From the NCBI GenBank assembly GCA_022826665.1, contig JAJDUK010000039.1:1-48620 (forward strand): a DNA stretch of 48,620 bases. Reading direction: 5' to 3'. The notes under the pieces were generated by a model. It worked only from the letters and a program-made list of their open reading frames with translations. It made no database searches and was not told where the DNA came from. The DNA comes from Alphaproteobacteria bacterium. Lineage in GTDB: Bacteria > Pseudomonadota > Alphaproteobacteria > UBA828. Each line of letters begins with the position of its first letter. Position 1 is the first letter of the stretch. Made by a program: the position numbers and the translations under genes. This document shows, in pieces, positions 8,357 to 17,070 of the stretch.

Positions 8357-8752
8357 CACGATGCCAGCAAGGAGGTCTACAACGGCGACATCGGCCACGT
8401 CGTCGACGTGAACCCCGAAACGGGGGAACTCACCGCGCAATTCGAGGGAAGCGATCGCGTCTACGGCCTCGGCGAGCTCGACACGCTGGTGCCGCCCTAT
8501 GCCGCGACCGTGCACAAAAGCCAAGGCTCGGAGTACCCGGCGGTGATCGTCCCGGTGCTGACCCAGCATTACGCGATGCTGCGGCGGAACCTCCTATACA
8601 CAGGCGTTACACGGGGCAAGCGGCTGGTGGTGCTGGTGGGCCAGACGAAGGCGGTGGCCATTGCAGTGCGTAACGTTTCGGGACGGCGGCGCTGGTCGAA
8701 GCTCAACGAATGGCTGGGCCGCTTCCCGCAGTGCTGTGTCCCTACGCCGTGA
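8357..8752 (+). pseudogene. RecD-like (SF1B) helicase, C-terminal remnant
   Basis: About 130 residues match the C-terminal end of a RecD2-type helicase: the SH3-like insert KEVYNGDIGHVVDV, then motif V HKSQGSEYPAVIVPV and motif VI LLYTGVTRGKRLVVLVGQ. The ATP-binding motifs I, Ia, II and III that should lie about 500 residues upstream are absent, and the sequence before 8357 is unrelated. The remnant therefore cannot be an active helicase. Full-length relatives are common on alphaproteobacterial integrative elements, consistent with this being a decaying island. Confidence 0.8.
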
Positions 8753-9095
8753 TGTTCAGAGCACCCCACAACGCGCGTTCCCGAGATTGCCGGTGCTTAG
8801 GAGTCGGAGGACCGGTCGTTGCCGCAAAGGATGTCGTGGCCGATGCCGGCCGTAATCCTCGCTGCCGATGCATTGGCCGCATCCCGAGAGCTGCTCGGCG
8901 CGTGGGACGGATCACCGCCACCTCTCTGTAAGAGCGTATGCGCGAGACTTCGTGCGCTCACGTGCGCCCGGCCGCGACACAGCGCGTCCCGCGGTCGCGA
9001 GTTGATCGACAGCGCCAGCACGCCCGGACCAGGACTATCCAGGACTGAGCTGCGAGGAAGCGACGATCGAGAATGCGTTCCTTACCGGCCACATC
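8753..9095. other. Intergenic stretch, no gene seen
   Basis: About 340 bp between the helicase remnant and the integrase stop. I see no family-like coding sequence, tRNA or strong terminator. It may hold decayed island DNA. Confidence 0.4.
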
Positions 9096-10382
9096 TCAGC
9101 CAGCCCCGGCGTCGACTAAAATCCCATCCTGCTCGGCGGTGCCCTCCGGCGCATGGCTCATCAGTGCGTCTATCCGATCGGCAACCCTCTGAGCTGGCTC
9201 GCGCAGCTGGGCGATCGTCCAGTCCGCAGCGTAGCCCTCCGTCACGTCGTTGGGTCTGGCGTGGTTCACAAGGCGCTTGGTCAACGGCGAGGGAAGCATC
9301 AAGTCCCGTTCGGCCACCGTGATGAAGCAGTTGCGGAACGCATGGAACCAGAACTTCGCACCGCCCGTCTTCGTGATGCGCGGGTAAAGATAGTGCGGGT
9401 CCTCGACATGCCCGGACTTGCTGGCCGGAGAAGGGAACACCCAGTCCCGCACGGTGACCGGCATCGCCGCCCTCGCCGCCCGACGCCTCTCGAGGATGAG
9501 TTCCAGTTGCCGGGTGATCGGAAGCTCAAGAGGGACGCCGGTCTTGGTCTGCTCGACGCGGAAGGTGAGGGACGCCATGTCAACTCTCTCCCAGCGCAGT
9601 GTCAGGACTTCTCTCAGCCGCATGCCGGTGTAGAGCCCGAACCACAGCGCGTCACTCATGGCCGGCATCTTGACCTCGGCCTTGATGCCGGTTCGCCAAC
9701 AGGGCAGCACCTCGGCGGGCGTGGAGATCTTGCGTCGCGTCTTGCGATGGAACTTCCCGCCTGCGCCAAGCCAGAGGTCGACCGGGTTGCGCAGACCTTC
9801 GAAATCGACGCAGGGACGGCGGTAGACGGAACGCAGCAGAGACATCGCGTGGTTGGCCGGTGACCAGCCGTGGTCCACGGTAATGCGGTTGAAGCGCGTC
9901 TCCACCTCGCGCCGTGTGATGGAATCGAGTGGGCGGCTGAGCCAGTCACCGAGATAGCGCTCGGCCTCGTAGCAGTAGAGCTTGTTGGTGCTCTCGGAGC
10001 GGTTGGGATTGGCACCCAGGTAGTCCTTGAGCGCGTCCGCCAGGGTCGGCATCCCTCGTGCCTGCGAACGTTCCTCAGCCGGGTCCTCGCCGCTGGCTAC
10101 TTTGCCGAGGGTGGTCTGGGCAAGGCGCCTAGCCTGACCGGGCGCGATCTTGCCATATCGACCGAGCACGACCTGCTTGTTTGGCGCCTTCCTGCCGCCG
10201 TCACCCGCACGGTAGTTGACGATGAAGGACTTGGCGCCGGTGGGGTGCACCCTGACGCCGAAGCCAGTGAGCCTGTCGTCCCACGCGATCCAGGGCTTGT
10301 CGCCGGGCTTGAGGGCATCGACGGCACGCTTGTTGATGGTAATCTTGGTCTTGGCGACGCGTTTTCCGGGCTTCGTGTTCAT
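9096..10382 (-). CDS. int: Tyrosine integrase with DUF4102 arm-binding N-terminus
   Basis: 428 residues. The N-terminal about 95 residues are the Arm-DNA-binding (DUF4102) domain (RAVDALKPGDKPWIAWDDR, GFGVRVHPTGAKSFIVNYRA). A core-binding domain follows (LADALKDYLGANPNRSEST), then the catalytic domain: box I arginine in YTGMRLREVLTLRWE, lysine near VEQTKTGVPLELP, H-x-x-R in FHAFRNCFITVAE, histidine in LVNHARPNDVTE and tyrosine in GYAADW. This is the integrase type of P4-like phages and many genomic islands. It reads leftward, away from the paired repeats at 10447–10540, which suggests the island edge lies at about 10,400–10,640 and that the DNA to the left belongs to it. Confidence 0.92.
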   Translation of the reverse strand: MNTKPGKRVAKTKITINKRAVDALKPGDKPWIAWDDRLTGFGVRVHPTGAKSFIVNYRAGDGGRKAPNKQVVLGRYGKIAPGQARRLAQTTLGKVASGEDPAEERSQARGMPTLADALKDYLGANPNRSESTNKLYCYEAERYLGDWLSRPLDSITRREVETRFNRITVDHGWSPANHAMSLLRSVYRRPCVDFEGLRNPVDLWLGAGGKFHRKTRRKISTPAEVLPCWRTGIKAEVKMPAMSDALWFGLYTGMRLREVLTLRWERVDMASLTFRVEQTKTGVPLELPITRQLELILERRRAARAAMPVTVRDWVFPSPASKSGHVEDPHYLYPRITKTGGAKFWFHAFRNCFITVAERDLMLPSPLTKRLVNHARPNDVTEGYAADWTIAQLREPAQRVADRIDALMSHAPEGTAEQDGILVDAGAG

Positions 10383-10446
10383 GGGGGCATTGGATCATGT
10401 GGCTGTCGATTTGTCAACACACTGCCCAACACGCGAAAGGCACTGA

Positions 10447-10540
10447 ATGTCGTCTCATGTCGTCTAGCGAAGGGGAAAAGCTTCGCAGAATTCCGGCAAA
10501 CCATTGCCAAAGCTCATATAATGTCCTTCGATGTCCTCTC
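10447..10540. repeat. Two tandem pairs of decamer repeats upstream of the integrase
   Basis: ATGTCGTCTC (10447–10456) is followed directly by ATGTCGTCT (10457–10465). 56 bp later ATGTCCTTCG (10521–10530) is followed directly by ATGTCCTCTC (10531–10540). The four units share ATGTC and sit in two back-to-back pairs just before the integrase gene, the usual place for arm-type integrase or excisionase sites next to attL/attR. The sequence is seen; the role is inferred. Confidence 0.55.
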
Positions 10541-11159
10541 ACATACACTTAAAGATACATTTGCTCGTAAGTCTACGCGCCTCACGGCGCGGCGCGCGGT
10601 CGCGCGCTCCGGGCTGCTCCGCAGCTCGGCCCTCCTTGGCTGCCGTACTTGAGGTGGATTCGTGGCCGTCTGCCTCGTTCTCTTCCGGCGCGGCAGCGCG
10701 GTGAGAGTCGGGCTGTGCGTCGGATGATTGCTGCGAAGCCTCGGCGGCGCTGTCGGAGAAGGCGATCACCGTCTCCGGCGCAGAGGCAAAACACGTCGGT
10801 GCGAGCCCCGGCACGGCCGGCGCGCGGCCACCGAGGAAGCCGAGATGGCGCAGCGTGTCGCCCTGGAGCGCGATCGAGCGGCCGGCGTAGTGCCCAGCCT
10901 CGACCGCCTCGCGGAAGGCAGGCGCGATGTCGCGCAGCGTCGCCTGAAGCCGGTCGCCGACGCGGCGCAGGCTCTCGATCCAGGCGTAGGCCGGGGCGTC
11001 GGCTTCCGGGTGGCCCACGACGACGGGCGCCGGGTCGGCGGCGGCGTGCTCGGCGACGATGCGATCGAGGCGAGCCTCGTCGATCGCCACCTCGCGGCCG
11101 GCGATGTCCCGCCAAGTGCCGGCGCGGCAGACGTCGATCCAGCCGTCGAGGGCGCTCAT
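10539..11159 (-). pseudogene. Phage head-maturation protease-like protein (Mu gpI type), truncated
   Basis: The open frame has 206 residues. The first about 130 look like the N-terminal domain of Mu gpI/prohead-protease proteins: GWIDVCRAGTWRDIAG, PVVVGHPEADAPAYAWIESL, GHYAGRSIAL and LRHLGFLGGRAPAVPGL. The start ATG has GGAGG six bases upstream. The C-terminal tail after about residue 150 is low-complexity and reads into GC-rich palindromic DNA and then AT-rich DNA, unlike these proteins, which are usually clearly longer. The gene therefore seems cut near 10,640, close to the integrase repeats. No other capsid gene is present, so this is a prophage relic. Confidence 0.65.
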
Positions 11160-11556
11160 CGCGCGCCTCCGGTCGCGCCCAAGGCACGCGGGATTGAAAG
11201 AGTGTCGAAGGAGCGCGGGAGCGAGAGAGTGTCGCAGGTGCGCGGTTTCAGGACCCGGGGGTCAGAGGGTGAGTGAGCGTTCATGGCGCGGACAATGCCG
11301 CATGCCGGCGGCCCCGTGCACCGCACCATGGTCCGGGGTGTTAGATTCTTTTCCCCTCACTCGCAGAGCGCTCGAAACCGCCAGCCGCGCACGATTTAAC
11401 GGCGGCCTTCCCAGACAAAAACAGCACTGCTGTCGATCGTTGCAAGACGTGCGCAACCGGCCTTATGACCGAGCGCGGGACAAGATTGAGACGCTTCGAG
11501 CCGCTCCGTTCTCCAGGCCGGCGGCCCCCTGTAAAACGAGCCCCGCCTGTGCCCTT
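11160..11556. other. Intergenic stretch with a short imperfect direct repeat
   Basis: About 400 bp without a convincing gene. GAGTGTCGAAGGAGCGCGG near 11200 recurs as GAGTGTCGCAGGTGCGCGG near 11227. The rest shows no feature I can support. Confidence 0.45.
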
Positions 11557-11847
11557 CTACGTCCTCACAGGCTCGACAATAACGCGATTACGCCCGCGCC
11601 GAATCAAGTAGCCGCCTCGCGGAATTGCCAGCGCACCATCCCGGACAAGCGGCCAGAGTGTGTCGACAATCAATTCGGCATCGAGATCCCTCTCGATCAC
11701 CACTGGTTTTGGCTGTGTGGCGAGCCATGCGGCAAACGCGCGCTCACCGATCTCGTCGCCTACAGATCTGCGTAGCGTTTCGAGCTTGCGAAGCTGCCCT
11801 TTTGTTAGCGTGCTCTCGTCGATCGTGGCGAAAGATCGTCTGGCCAT
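11557..11847 (-). CDS. Small conserved protein, unknown function
   Basis: 96 residues, starting MARRSFATIDESTLTKGQLR and containing KLETLRRSVGDEIGERAFAA and a C-terminal basic strand-like GGYLIRRGRNRVIVEPVRT. The ATG is preceded by GGAGA. There is no signal peptide or membrane segment. The compact, charged sequence and even codon use suggest a real gene. I cannot assign a family; the size and basic tail would fit a nucleic-acid-associated or mobile-element accessory protein. Confidence 0.6.
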   Translation of the reverse strand: MARRSFATIDESTLTKGQLRKLETLRRSVGDEIGERAFAAWLATQPKPVVIERDLDAELIVDTLWPLVRDGALAIPRGGYLIRRGRNRVIVEPVRT

Positions 11848-11877
11848 AAATTTGTCTCCGTGAAACCGGCGGACTGT

Positions 11878-12036
11878 ATGCGTTCGTCATATATCAAGAA
11901 ATATGAGCGATTGAAAATACCCCGTTTGGTTGATATTACCAAAAAGTATACCCGTGGATTTAGGAGGCATACAGCAAGACGAATTGCTGAGCAACTCACC
12001 GAAATTACGGAGGAATTTGGGCCATCAATGCGGTGA
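11878..12036 (+). CDS. Possible 52-residue basic peptide in an AT-rich pocket
   Basis: An ATG opens a 53-codon frame encoding MRSSYIKKYERLKIPRLVDI, continuing to RRHTARRIAEQLTEITEEFG. The peptide is strongly basic and helix-prone, and the region (about 11,850–12,080) is far more AT-rich than the rest of the window. The ribosome site is weak. It may be a real small foreign gene, a fragment of a larger one, or chance. Confidence 0.3.
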   Translation: MRSSYIKKYERLKIPRLVDITKKYTRGFRRHTARRIAEQLTEITEEFGPSMR

Positions 12037-12077
12037 CCTCGCCTCAACTTCAATAACATATAGTGATTAATATAACC

Positions 12078-12863
12078 TTATTGTGCGGTCCAACCTCCAT
12101 CAATTAACAGGCTCGCGCCCGTTATCAGGCTAGCAGCGTCACTCGCCAGAAACACAACTGCCCCCATCACGTCGGAAATCTCGCCGAGTCGACCGAGCGC
12201 AATACGGTTCAGCGTGTCTTCCTTGAACGCCGGATCTTCGAGGAACGGACGAGTCATCGGGGTCGAAATAAAGGTTGGACCAATGGCATTAACCCGGATG
12301 TTATATGGCGCCAAATCCATCGCCATCGCCTTGGTCATGCCCTCGATGGCATGCTTGGTGGCGCAGTAGACCGTGCGCCGCGGTCCGCCGACATGGCCCA
12401 TCTGGGAGGACATGTTGATGATGACGCCGCCCCGCTTCGCCGCGACCATCTCCCGCGCGACCGCCTGGGCGCAGAAATAGGCGCCGCGCACGTTAATTCC
12501 CATCACGGCGTCGAAGTCTTCCACCGTCACGTCGAGCAGCGGCGCCGGGCGGTTGCCGCCGGCGTTGTTGACGAGAATATCGACCGGACCCAATGCCGCG
12601 AGCGCTTCCGCAGCCCGCTCGACGTCGGCGATGTCGAGCGCGAGCGTCTCCGTCCTCCCGCCCATAACCGCGATTTCGTCCGCCACTCGCTCCAGCGCGT
12701 CTTGGCCCCGCGCCGCGAGCACGACGCGGGCACCGGCCTCGGCGAGCGCTGCGGCGCAGGCGCGGCCGAGGCCGCGGCTCGCGCCGGTGACGAGTGCGCG
12801 CTTTCCGTCCAGCCGAAAGGACGGTGTCTTCGGCAGCGCGTCGTCTGCTGCGGAATCAGGCAA
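12078..12863 (-). CDS. SDR-family dehydrogenase, partner of the HpsN-like gene
   Basis: 261 residues, classical short-chain dehydrogenase. NAD(P)-binding [25 protein letters not shown], the catalytic serine region NMSSQMG, and the Y-x-x-x-K pair in [16 protein letters not shown] are all present, ending in [10 protein letters not shown]. The likely start is TTG at 12863, which overlaps the end of the upstream dehydrogenase gene, so the two are translationally coupled. An SDR beside an HpsN-type gene suggests HpsO/HpsP-like oxidation or epimerisation of a small polyol such as dihydroxypropanesulfonate. That substrate is inferred from the neighbour only; FabG-like or sugar dehydrogenase activity is equally compatible. 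Confidence 0.85.
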   Translation of the reverse strand: MPDSAADDALPKTPSFRLDGKRALVTGASRGLGRACAAALAEAGARVVLAARGQDALERVADEIAVMGGRTETLALDIADVERAAEALAALGPVDILVNNAGGNRPAPLLDVTVEDFDAVMGINVRGAYFCAQAVAREMVAAKRGGVIINMSSQMGHVGGPRRTVYCATKHAIEGMTKAMAMDLAPYNIRVNAIGPTFISTPMTRPFLEDPAFKEDTLNRIALGRLGEISDVMGAVVFLASDAASLITGASLLIDGGWTAQ

Positions 12864-14145
12864 TGTTTATGCCGCCGTAACGGCGCACGCGGATGTCCGC
12901 CTGCTCCTTGTGCCCAGCGAAGCCTTCGAGGGCGCAGAGGCGTGAGCAGTATTCCCCAACAATGGTCGAGGCCTCGTCGGTCAGCACCCGCTGGTAGGTG
13001 CAGGTCTTGAGGAACTTGCCAACCCAGAGGCCGCCCGTATAACGCGCCGCCCTGCGTGTCGGCAGCGTGTGGTTGGTGCCGATCACCTTGTCGCCGTAAG
13101 AGACGTTGGTGCGCGGGCCAAGGAAGAGCGCACCGTAATTGGTCATACGCTCGAGGAACCAGTCGGCGTCCTCGGTCATCACCTGCACGTGCTCGGCGGC
13201 GATCTCGTCCGCCACCGCCACCATCTCGTCCAACGTGTCGCAGACGATCACCTGGCCGTAGTCGCGCCACGCCTGGCCAGCGATCTCTGCGGTCGGCAGG
13301 ATGGTGAGCTGGCGCTCGACCTCGGCCATGGTCTGGCGGGCCAGGGTCTCGGAGTTGGTCAGCAGGGTTGCCGGTGAGGTCGGCCCGTGCTCGGCCTGGC
13401 CCAGAAGATCGGCGGCGCAAAGCTCGCCGTCCACGGTCTCGTCAGCGATCACCAGGGTCTCGGTGGGCCCGGCCAGCAGGTCGATACCCACGCGGCCGAA
13501 GAGCTGGCGCTTGGCCTCCGCCACGAAGGCGTTGCCGGGGCCCACCAGCATGTCGACTTGCTCGATGCTGCCGGTGCCGAGCGCCATGGCGCCCACCGCC
13601 TGGATGCCGCCCAGCACGTAGATCTCGTCGGCGCCCGCGAGGTGCTGGGCAGCAACGATGGCTGGCGCGGGCCCACCCTCGAAGGGAGGCGCGCAGGTCG
13701 CAATGCGCTCGACACCCGCCACCTTTGCCGTCACCACCGACATATGGGCGGACGCCACCATGGGGTACTTGCCGCCCGGCACGTAGCAGCCGACAGCATT
13801 CACCGGGATGTTCCTGTGGCCGAGCACCACGCCGGGCAGGGTCTCGACCTCGACATCCTGCAACGCGTCGCGCTGGGCCTGCGCGAAATTGCGAATTTGC
13901 TCCTGGGCAAAGAGGATGTCCTCGCGGTCCTGCTCCGGCAGCCGGTCCAGGCAGGCTTCGATCTCCGCCTCGCTGAGCCGGAAGTCCTCGCGCTCCCAGC
14001 GATCGAACTTGAGCGACATCTCGCGCACGGCCGCATCGCCCCGCTTCGCGATGTCGTTCAACGCGTCTTCCACGACGCGGCGGACCTTCTCGTCGGCCTC
14101 CGCCGCCTCGGCATCGCTGATTCCGGTCTTTAGGTATCGAGGCAT
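12856..14145 (-). CDS. hpsN: Histidinol-dehydrogenase-family protein, probable sulfopropanediol 3-dehydrogenase (HpsN-like)
   Basis: 429 residues covering the whole histidinol dehydrogenase fold. Metal and catalytic residues are in place: Q and H in [11 protein letters not shown], the E-H pair in [14 protein letters not shown] in [14 protein letters not shown] and the C-terminal H in [14 protein letters not shown]. The stretch [20 protein letters not shown] and KTCTYQRV is, as I recall, typical of the HpsN branch rather than of true HisD. No his genes are nearby and the partner is an SDR, which fits a catabolic role. HpsN oxidises (R)-2,3-dihydroxypropane-1-sulfonate to sulfolactate. No transporter or sulfolactate-cleaving enzyme is visible, so the substrate remains inferred. 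Confidence 0.75.
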   Translation of the reverse strand: MPRYLKTGISDAEAAEADEKVRRVVEDALNDIAKRGDAAVREMSLKFDRWEREDFRLSEAEIEACLDRLPEQDREDILFAQEQIRNFAQAQRDALQDVEVETLPGVVLGHRNIPVNAVGCYVPGGKYPMVASAHMSVVTAKVAGVERIATCAPPFEGGPAPAIVAAQHLAGADEIYVLGGIQAVGAMALGTGSIEQVDMLVGPGNAFVAEAKRQLFGRVGIDLLAGPTETLVIADETVDGELCAADLLGQAEHGPTSPATLLTNSETLARQTMAEVERQLTILPTAEIAGQAWRDYGQVIVCDTLDEMVAVADEIAAEHVQVMTEDADWFLERMTNYGALFLGPRTNVSYGDKVIGTNHTLPTRRAARYTGGLWVGKFLKTCTYQRVLTDEASTIVGEYCSRLCALEGFAGHKEQADIRVRRYGGINIA

Positions 14146-14215
14146 CGGCGTTCCTGCTTTCTATTGCGCGCGTTACCGCGCGAGAGCGCGTGCGCAGCCG
14201 CATTGCGCCCTGGAT

Positions 14216-14500
14216 TCAGGTTTCGACGGTGACGCCCCGCCAGAAGGCGACATGGTCGCGGATATTCTCGGCCGCCGGCTTGGGATCGGGGTAATACCAC
14301 GCAGCATCGGCGTTTCGCGCGCCGTCGACTTCGACCGTGTAGTAGTGGGCCGTGCCCTTCCAGCCGCAGACGGTGGTCGTCTCGCTCGGCGTGAGGAACG
14401 CGCGGTTCACGGCCTCCGCCGGGAAGTAGACGTTGCCCTCCACGCTCTCCCACGTCTCGGACTCTGCGATGACCTGCCCTTGCCAGAGTGCGCGCGCCAT
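14216..14500 (-). CDS. DUF427 domain protein
   Basis: 94 residues, a single DUF427 domain. The hallmark CGWKGTAHYYTVEVDG is present, followed by the WYYPDPKPAAENIRDHVAFW motif typical of the family. The family has a small beta-barrel-like fold and no established reaction. It lies just downstream of a MaoC-domain gene on the same strand, separated by 27 bp, so the two may be co-transcribed. The protein is probably cytosolic. Confidence 0.85.
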   Translation of the reverse strand: MARALWQGQVIAESETWESVEGNVYFPAEAVNRAFLTPSETTTVCGWKGTAHYYTVEVDGARNADAAWYYPDPKPAAENIRDHVAFWRGVTVET

Positions 14501-14527
14501 ATCCGCTCCCCTCGTGCCGCTCGTCGC

Positions 14528-14965
14528 CTAAGCCTGCGGCACCCACTTGATGATGTGCTGCGCCACGGCAACGGTCTCGCCGCGTTGGTTGACCACCTCG
14601 ATGTCGGATAGCGCGCGGCGGCGCTCCTCGTCGACCTCGGAGACTGTATAAGTCACGCTCACCGTATCGTTGATGTAGACCGGGGCGGTGAAGCGGATGC
14701 GATCATAGCCGAGCGAAACGGGGGTCTCCTCGCTTCCCCGCTCATCGCACCGGGCGATCATCATGGTGGACGTCGTCGACATGAACCCGACCAGCAGCGC
14801 CCCGTGGGCGATCCGGTGCCCGTAGGACGTCTCGGACATGTACTGCTCGTTCACGTGCAGGCCGTTGAGGTCACCGGTGATGCCCGCAAAGAGGTACACG
14901 TCGCTTTCGCCGACGGTCTTGGAAAACGTGACCCGCTCGCCGACGCTCACGTGGAAGTCGGACAT
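14528..14965 (-). CDS. MaoC-like hotdog dehydratase
   Basis: 145 residues with a single MaoC hotdog domain. The hydratase-2 motif is clear: FAGITGDLNGLHVNEQYM, with the catalytic Asp/Asn and His, followed by GHRIAHGALLVGFMS. Such proteins ((R)-specific enoyl-CoA hydratases, PhaJ-like) hydrate 2-enoyl-CoA or related acyl-CoA esters. Which substrate is used here cannot be read from sequence. Neighbours are a nitroreductase-like gene upstream and DUF427 downstream. Confidence 0.85.
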   Translation of the reverse strand: MSDFHVSVGERVTFSKTVGESDVYLFAGITGDLNGLHVNEQYMSETSYGHRIAHGALLVGFMSTTSTMMIARCDERGSEETPVSLGYDRIRFTAPVYINDTVSVTYTVSEVDEERRRALSDIEVVNQRGETVAVAQHIIKWVPQA

Positions 14966-15033
14966 CCCTCGCTCCGAGATCGATCAGCCGGTCTTCGCGC
15001 GGGCGGCGCTGGTGCCTGTCCAGGCAGGGACCG

Positions 15034-15630
15034 TCAATAGCCGGCGGGCTGGCCCCAGCGGTCGGCGAAAATGTACTCGTTGAAGGGGCGCCGCGTGCGC
15101 TCGCCCAACTCCATCTCGCGGAGGTCGTCGGGGAGGGTATCCGGGTCACCGGGATAGCCGACGGCGATCCCGGTCACGGGGTCGTAGCCCTCCGGCACGC
15201 CATAGACCTCCCGGATCTTGTCCGCCTCGATGCCGGCCATCTGATGGGTCGCGTAGCCGAGCTCCGTGGCCTGCAGGACGAGTTGGCAGGCGGCGAGGCC
15301 GATGTCGTGGACGCAGCAGCTGTTGGGCGAATTGTTGTGGTCGAAGGTGCGCTTGGTCACGGTGAGGATGAGCAGCGACGCGTTCCGCGCCCAGACCTGG
15401 TTGCCGGGCACCAAGCAGTCCAGTAGCTGCGCGAACCGTTCCTCCTGGTCCCTGGTCGCGACCAGGAAGTGCCAGGGTTGTTGGTTGAAGCTCGACGCTG
15501 CCCAGCGCGCGGCCTCCAGCAGTATGAGGATGTCCGCGCGGGGCATGGGACGCGGGTCGAACGCGCGCGGGCTCCAGCGTCGCTTCAATGCCTCGTTGAT
15601 CGGGTGTTCGGCCAGCGCCGGCTTCTCCAT
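15034..15630 (-). CDS. Nitroreductase-family FMN oxidoreductase
   Basis: 198 residues from the ATG at 15630, which has AAGGA just upstream; a TTG eight codons earlier is less likely. FMN-contact regions are visible: an N-terminal RRWSPRAFDPRPM, AARWAASSFNQQPWHFLVAT, and the C-terminal glycine-rich GIAVGYPGD. Proteins of this group reduce nitro compounds, quinones or enones with NAD(P)H, usually as soluble dimers. The substrate is unknown. It lies downstream of tolC with a 27-bp gap, so readthrough is possible. Confidence 0.85.
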   Translation of the reverse strand: MEKPALAEHPINEALKRRWSPRAFDPRPMPRADILILLEAARWAASSFNQQPWHFLVATRDQEERFAQLLDCLVPGNQVWARNASLLILTVTKRTFDHNNSPNSCCVHDIGLAACQLVLQATELGYATHQMAGIEADKIREVYGVPEGYDPVTGIAVGYPGDPDTLPDDLREMELGERTRRPFNEYIFADRWGQPAGY

Positions 15631-15657
15631 GTCCTTACTCTCCCGCGTCGACAACGA

Positions 15658-17058
15658 TTATTCGTCCGACCACAGCCACCCTCCGGGGCTCCCGCGCACG
15701 CTCCGATAGTGCTCTTCAGGATCGTACAAGTCGACCGGAAGCCCAAGCTGCTGTGCGGTCAGCGCACCGATCGCCGCCCTTACCTGATAGGCAGCGACGA
15801 TCTCTTCCCGCTTCGCCCGGACCAGGTTGATCTGCGCCCTGAAGTGCTCCTGTTCAGCGTCCAGCACATCGAGCGTGGTGCGCAAGCCGACCTGCGTCTC
15901 CTGCTCGACGCCATCCAGCGCAACGGCCGCCGCGGCCACCTGCGATTCGAATGCGGCAATCTGCGCCCGCGCCGACGTGAGCGCTCTCCAGGCCTGAGCG
16001 ACCTGCTCCTGCACCGTGCGCCGGGACTGATCGAGCTCGAGCAGCCGCTGCGCCGCGATCTGCTTCGACTGGCGGATGCGTGCGCTCGCGGCGCCACCCT
16101 GATAGAGCGGCACACGCACGCTGGCCCTGATCGAGGCATCGGTGGTCTGCTCGATGAGGTCCGAGGTGTCGAAGCGCTGGCGCACATCGCCCACGATGGA
16201 AACCTGCGGCCTGAGCGCCGCAGCGGCCGTCTCGATATCCGACTGCGCCGCTTGCGCGATGTACGAGGCCGCCCGGATCGACGGGTTAGCGTCGTTTGCG
16301 GCTGTCAGGGCGTCTTCCTCCGTCTCCGGCAGACCCATGGGAACGGGCGGCCACGAGAGCGTGCCGGGCGGGCGGCCGGTCACCTGCTGGTACATGGCGC
16401 GGGCGGACATCATGCCGCCCTCGGCCGCCACACGCTCCGCACCCGCCTGCGCCAGCCGGGCTTCGGCCTGCGCCACATCGGTGCGCGTCACCTCGCCGAC
16501 CTCGAGCCGGTCTCTCGCCGCCTGAAGCTGGCGGCCCACCACCCGCTCGCTGCTGCGGCTGAGCTCGATCTCGGCGTCGTAGCGGAGCACGTCCATGTAG
16601 GCGGTCACCGTGCTGAACAGAATCGACTGCTCGACCCCCTGAAGGTGCGCGCGGCCTGCGTTGACCCGGTTTTCGGCCGAATCGATCTGGGCGGAAACCC
16701 GCCCGCCCTGGTAGAGGGGGGCCGTCGCCGTGAGCCCGACGCCATAGGGGGCAACGCTATGGCTGCCGGCGTTGGGAACCATGCCGTCTGTCTTGCTGTA
16801 CGAGGCACCGAGGTCGCCGGCAAGCTCCACCGTGGGTTGCCAGCCGGCCAGCGCCGCAGGCACCTCCTCATCCACCGCCCGGAGCCGGGCACGCTCGGCC
16901 TGCAGTGTCGGGTTGTTCTGATAGGCGAGGACGAGCGCCTCCTCCAGGGTCTGCGCGACGGCGCCGTGGGTAAACGCCGACGCGCCGGCGAAGAGAATGC
17001 CTACCAATGCGCCGAGCGCGATTCTTTCGATCGAGGAGTGCCGTCGAGTGTGGGTCAT
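15658..17058 (-). CDS. tolC: TolC-family outer membrane efflux protein
   Basis: 466 residues. An N-terminal signal peptide (ALGALVGILFAGASAFTHGA then VAQ) is followed by the TolC start TLEEALVLAYQNNPTLQAER. Two repeats of the outer-membrane-efflux domain follow, the second including NPSIRAASYIAQAAQSDIET, with the QVAQAWRALTSARAQIAAFE helix and LDVLDAEQEHFRAQINLVRA near the end. It forms the trimeric outer-membrane channel for tripartite drug efflux and type I secretion. AAAGGAGC precedes the ATG. It is the third gene of the pcm–rhodanese–tolC run. No inner-membrane pump or adaptor is encoded here, so partners must lie elsewhere. Confidence 0.93.
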   Translation of the reverse strand: MTHTRRHSSIERIALGALVGILFAGASAFTHGAVAQTLEEALVLAYQNNPTLQAERARLRAVDEEVPAALAGWQPTVELAGDLGASYSKTDGMVPNAGSHSVAPYGVGLTATAPLYQGGRVSAQIDSAENRVNAGRAHLQGVEQSILFSTVTAYMDVLRYDAEIELSRSSERVVGRQLQAARDRLEVGEVTRTDVAQAEARLAQAGAERVAAEGGMMSARAMYQQVTGRPPGTLSWPPVPMGLPETEEDALTAANDANPSIRAASYIAQAAQSDIETAAAALRPQVSIVGDVRQRFDTSDLIEQTTDASIRASVRVPLYQGGAASARIRQSKQIAAQRLLELDQSRRTVQEQVAQAWRALTSARAQIAAFESQVAAAAVALDGVEQETQVGLRTTLDVLDAEQEHFRAQINLVRAKREEIVAAYQVRAAIGALTAQQLGLPVDLYDPEEHYRSVRGSPGGWLWSDE

Positions 17059-17070
17059 GGGCCGCTCCTT

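Noticed and set aside
10383-10640. tRNA gene as target of the integrase
   Set aside because: No cloverleaf or CCA-end sequence can be read near the integrase.
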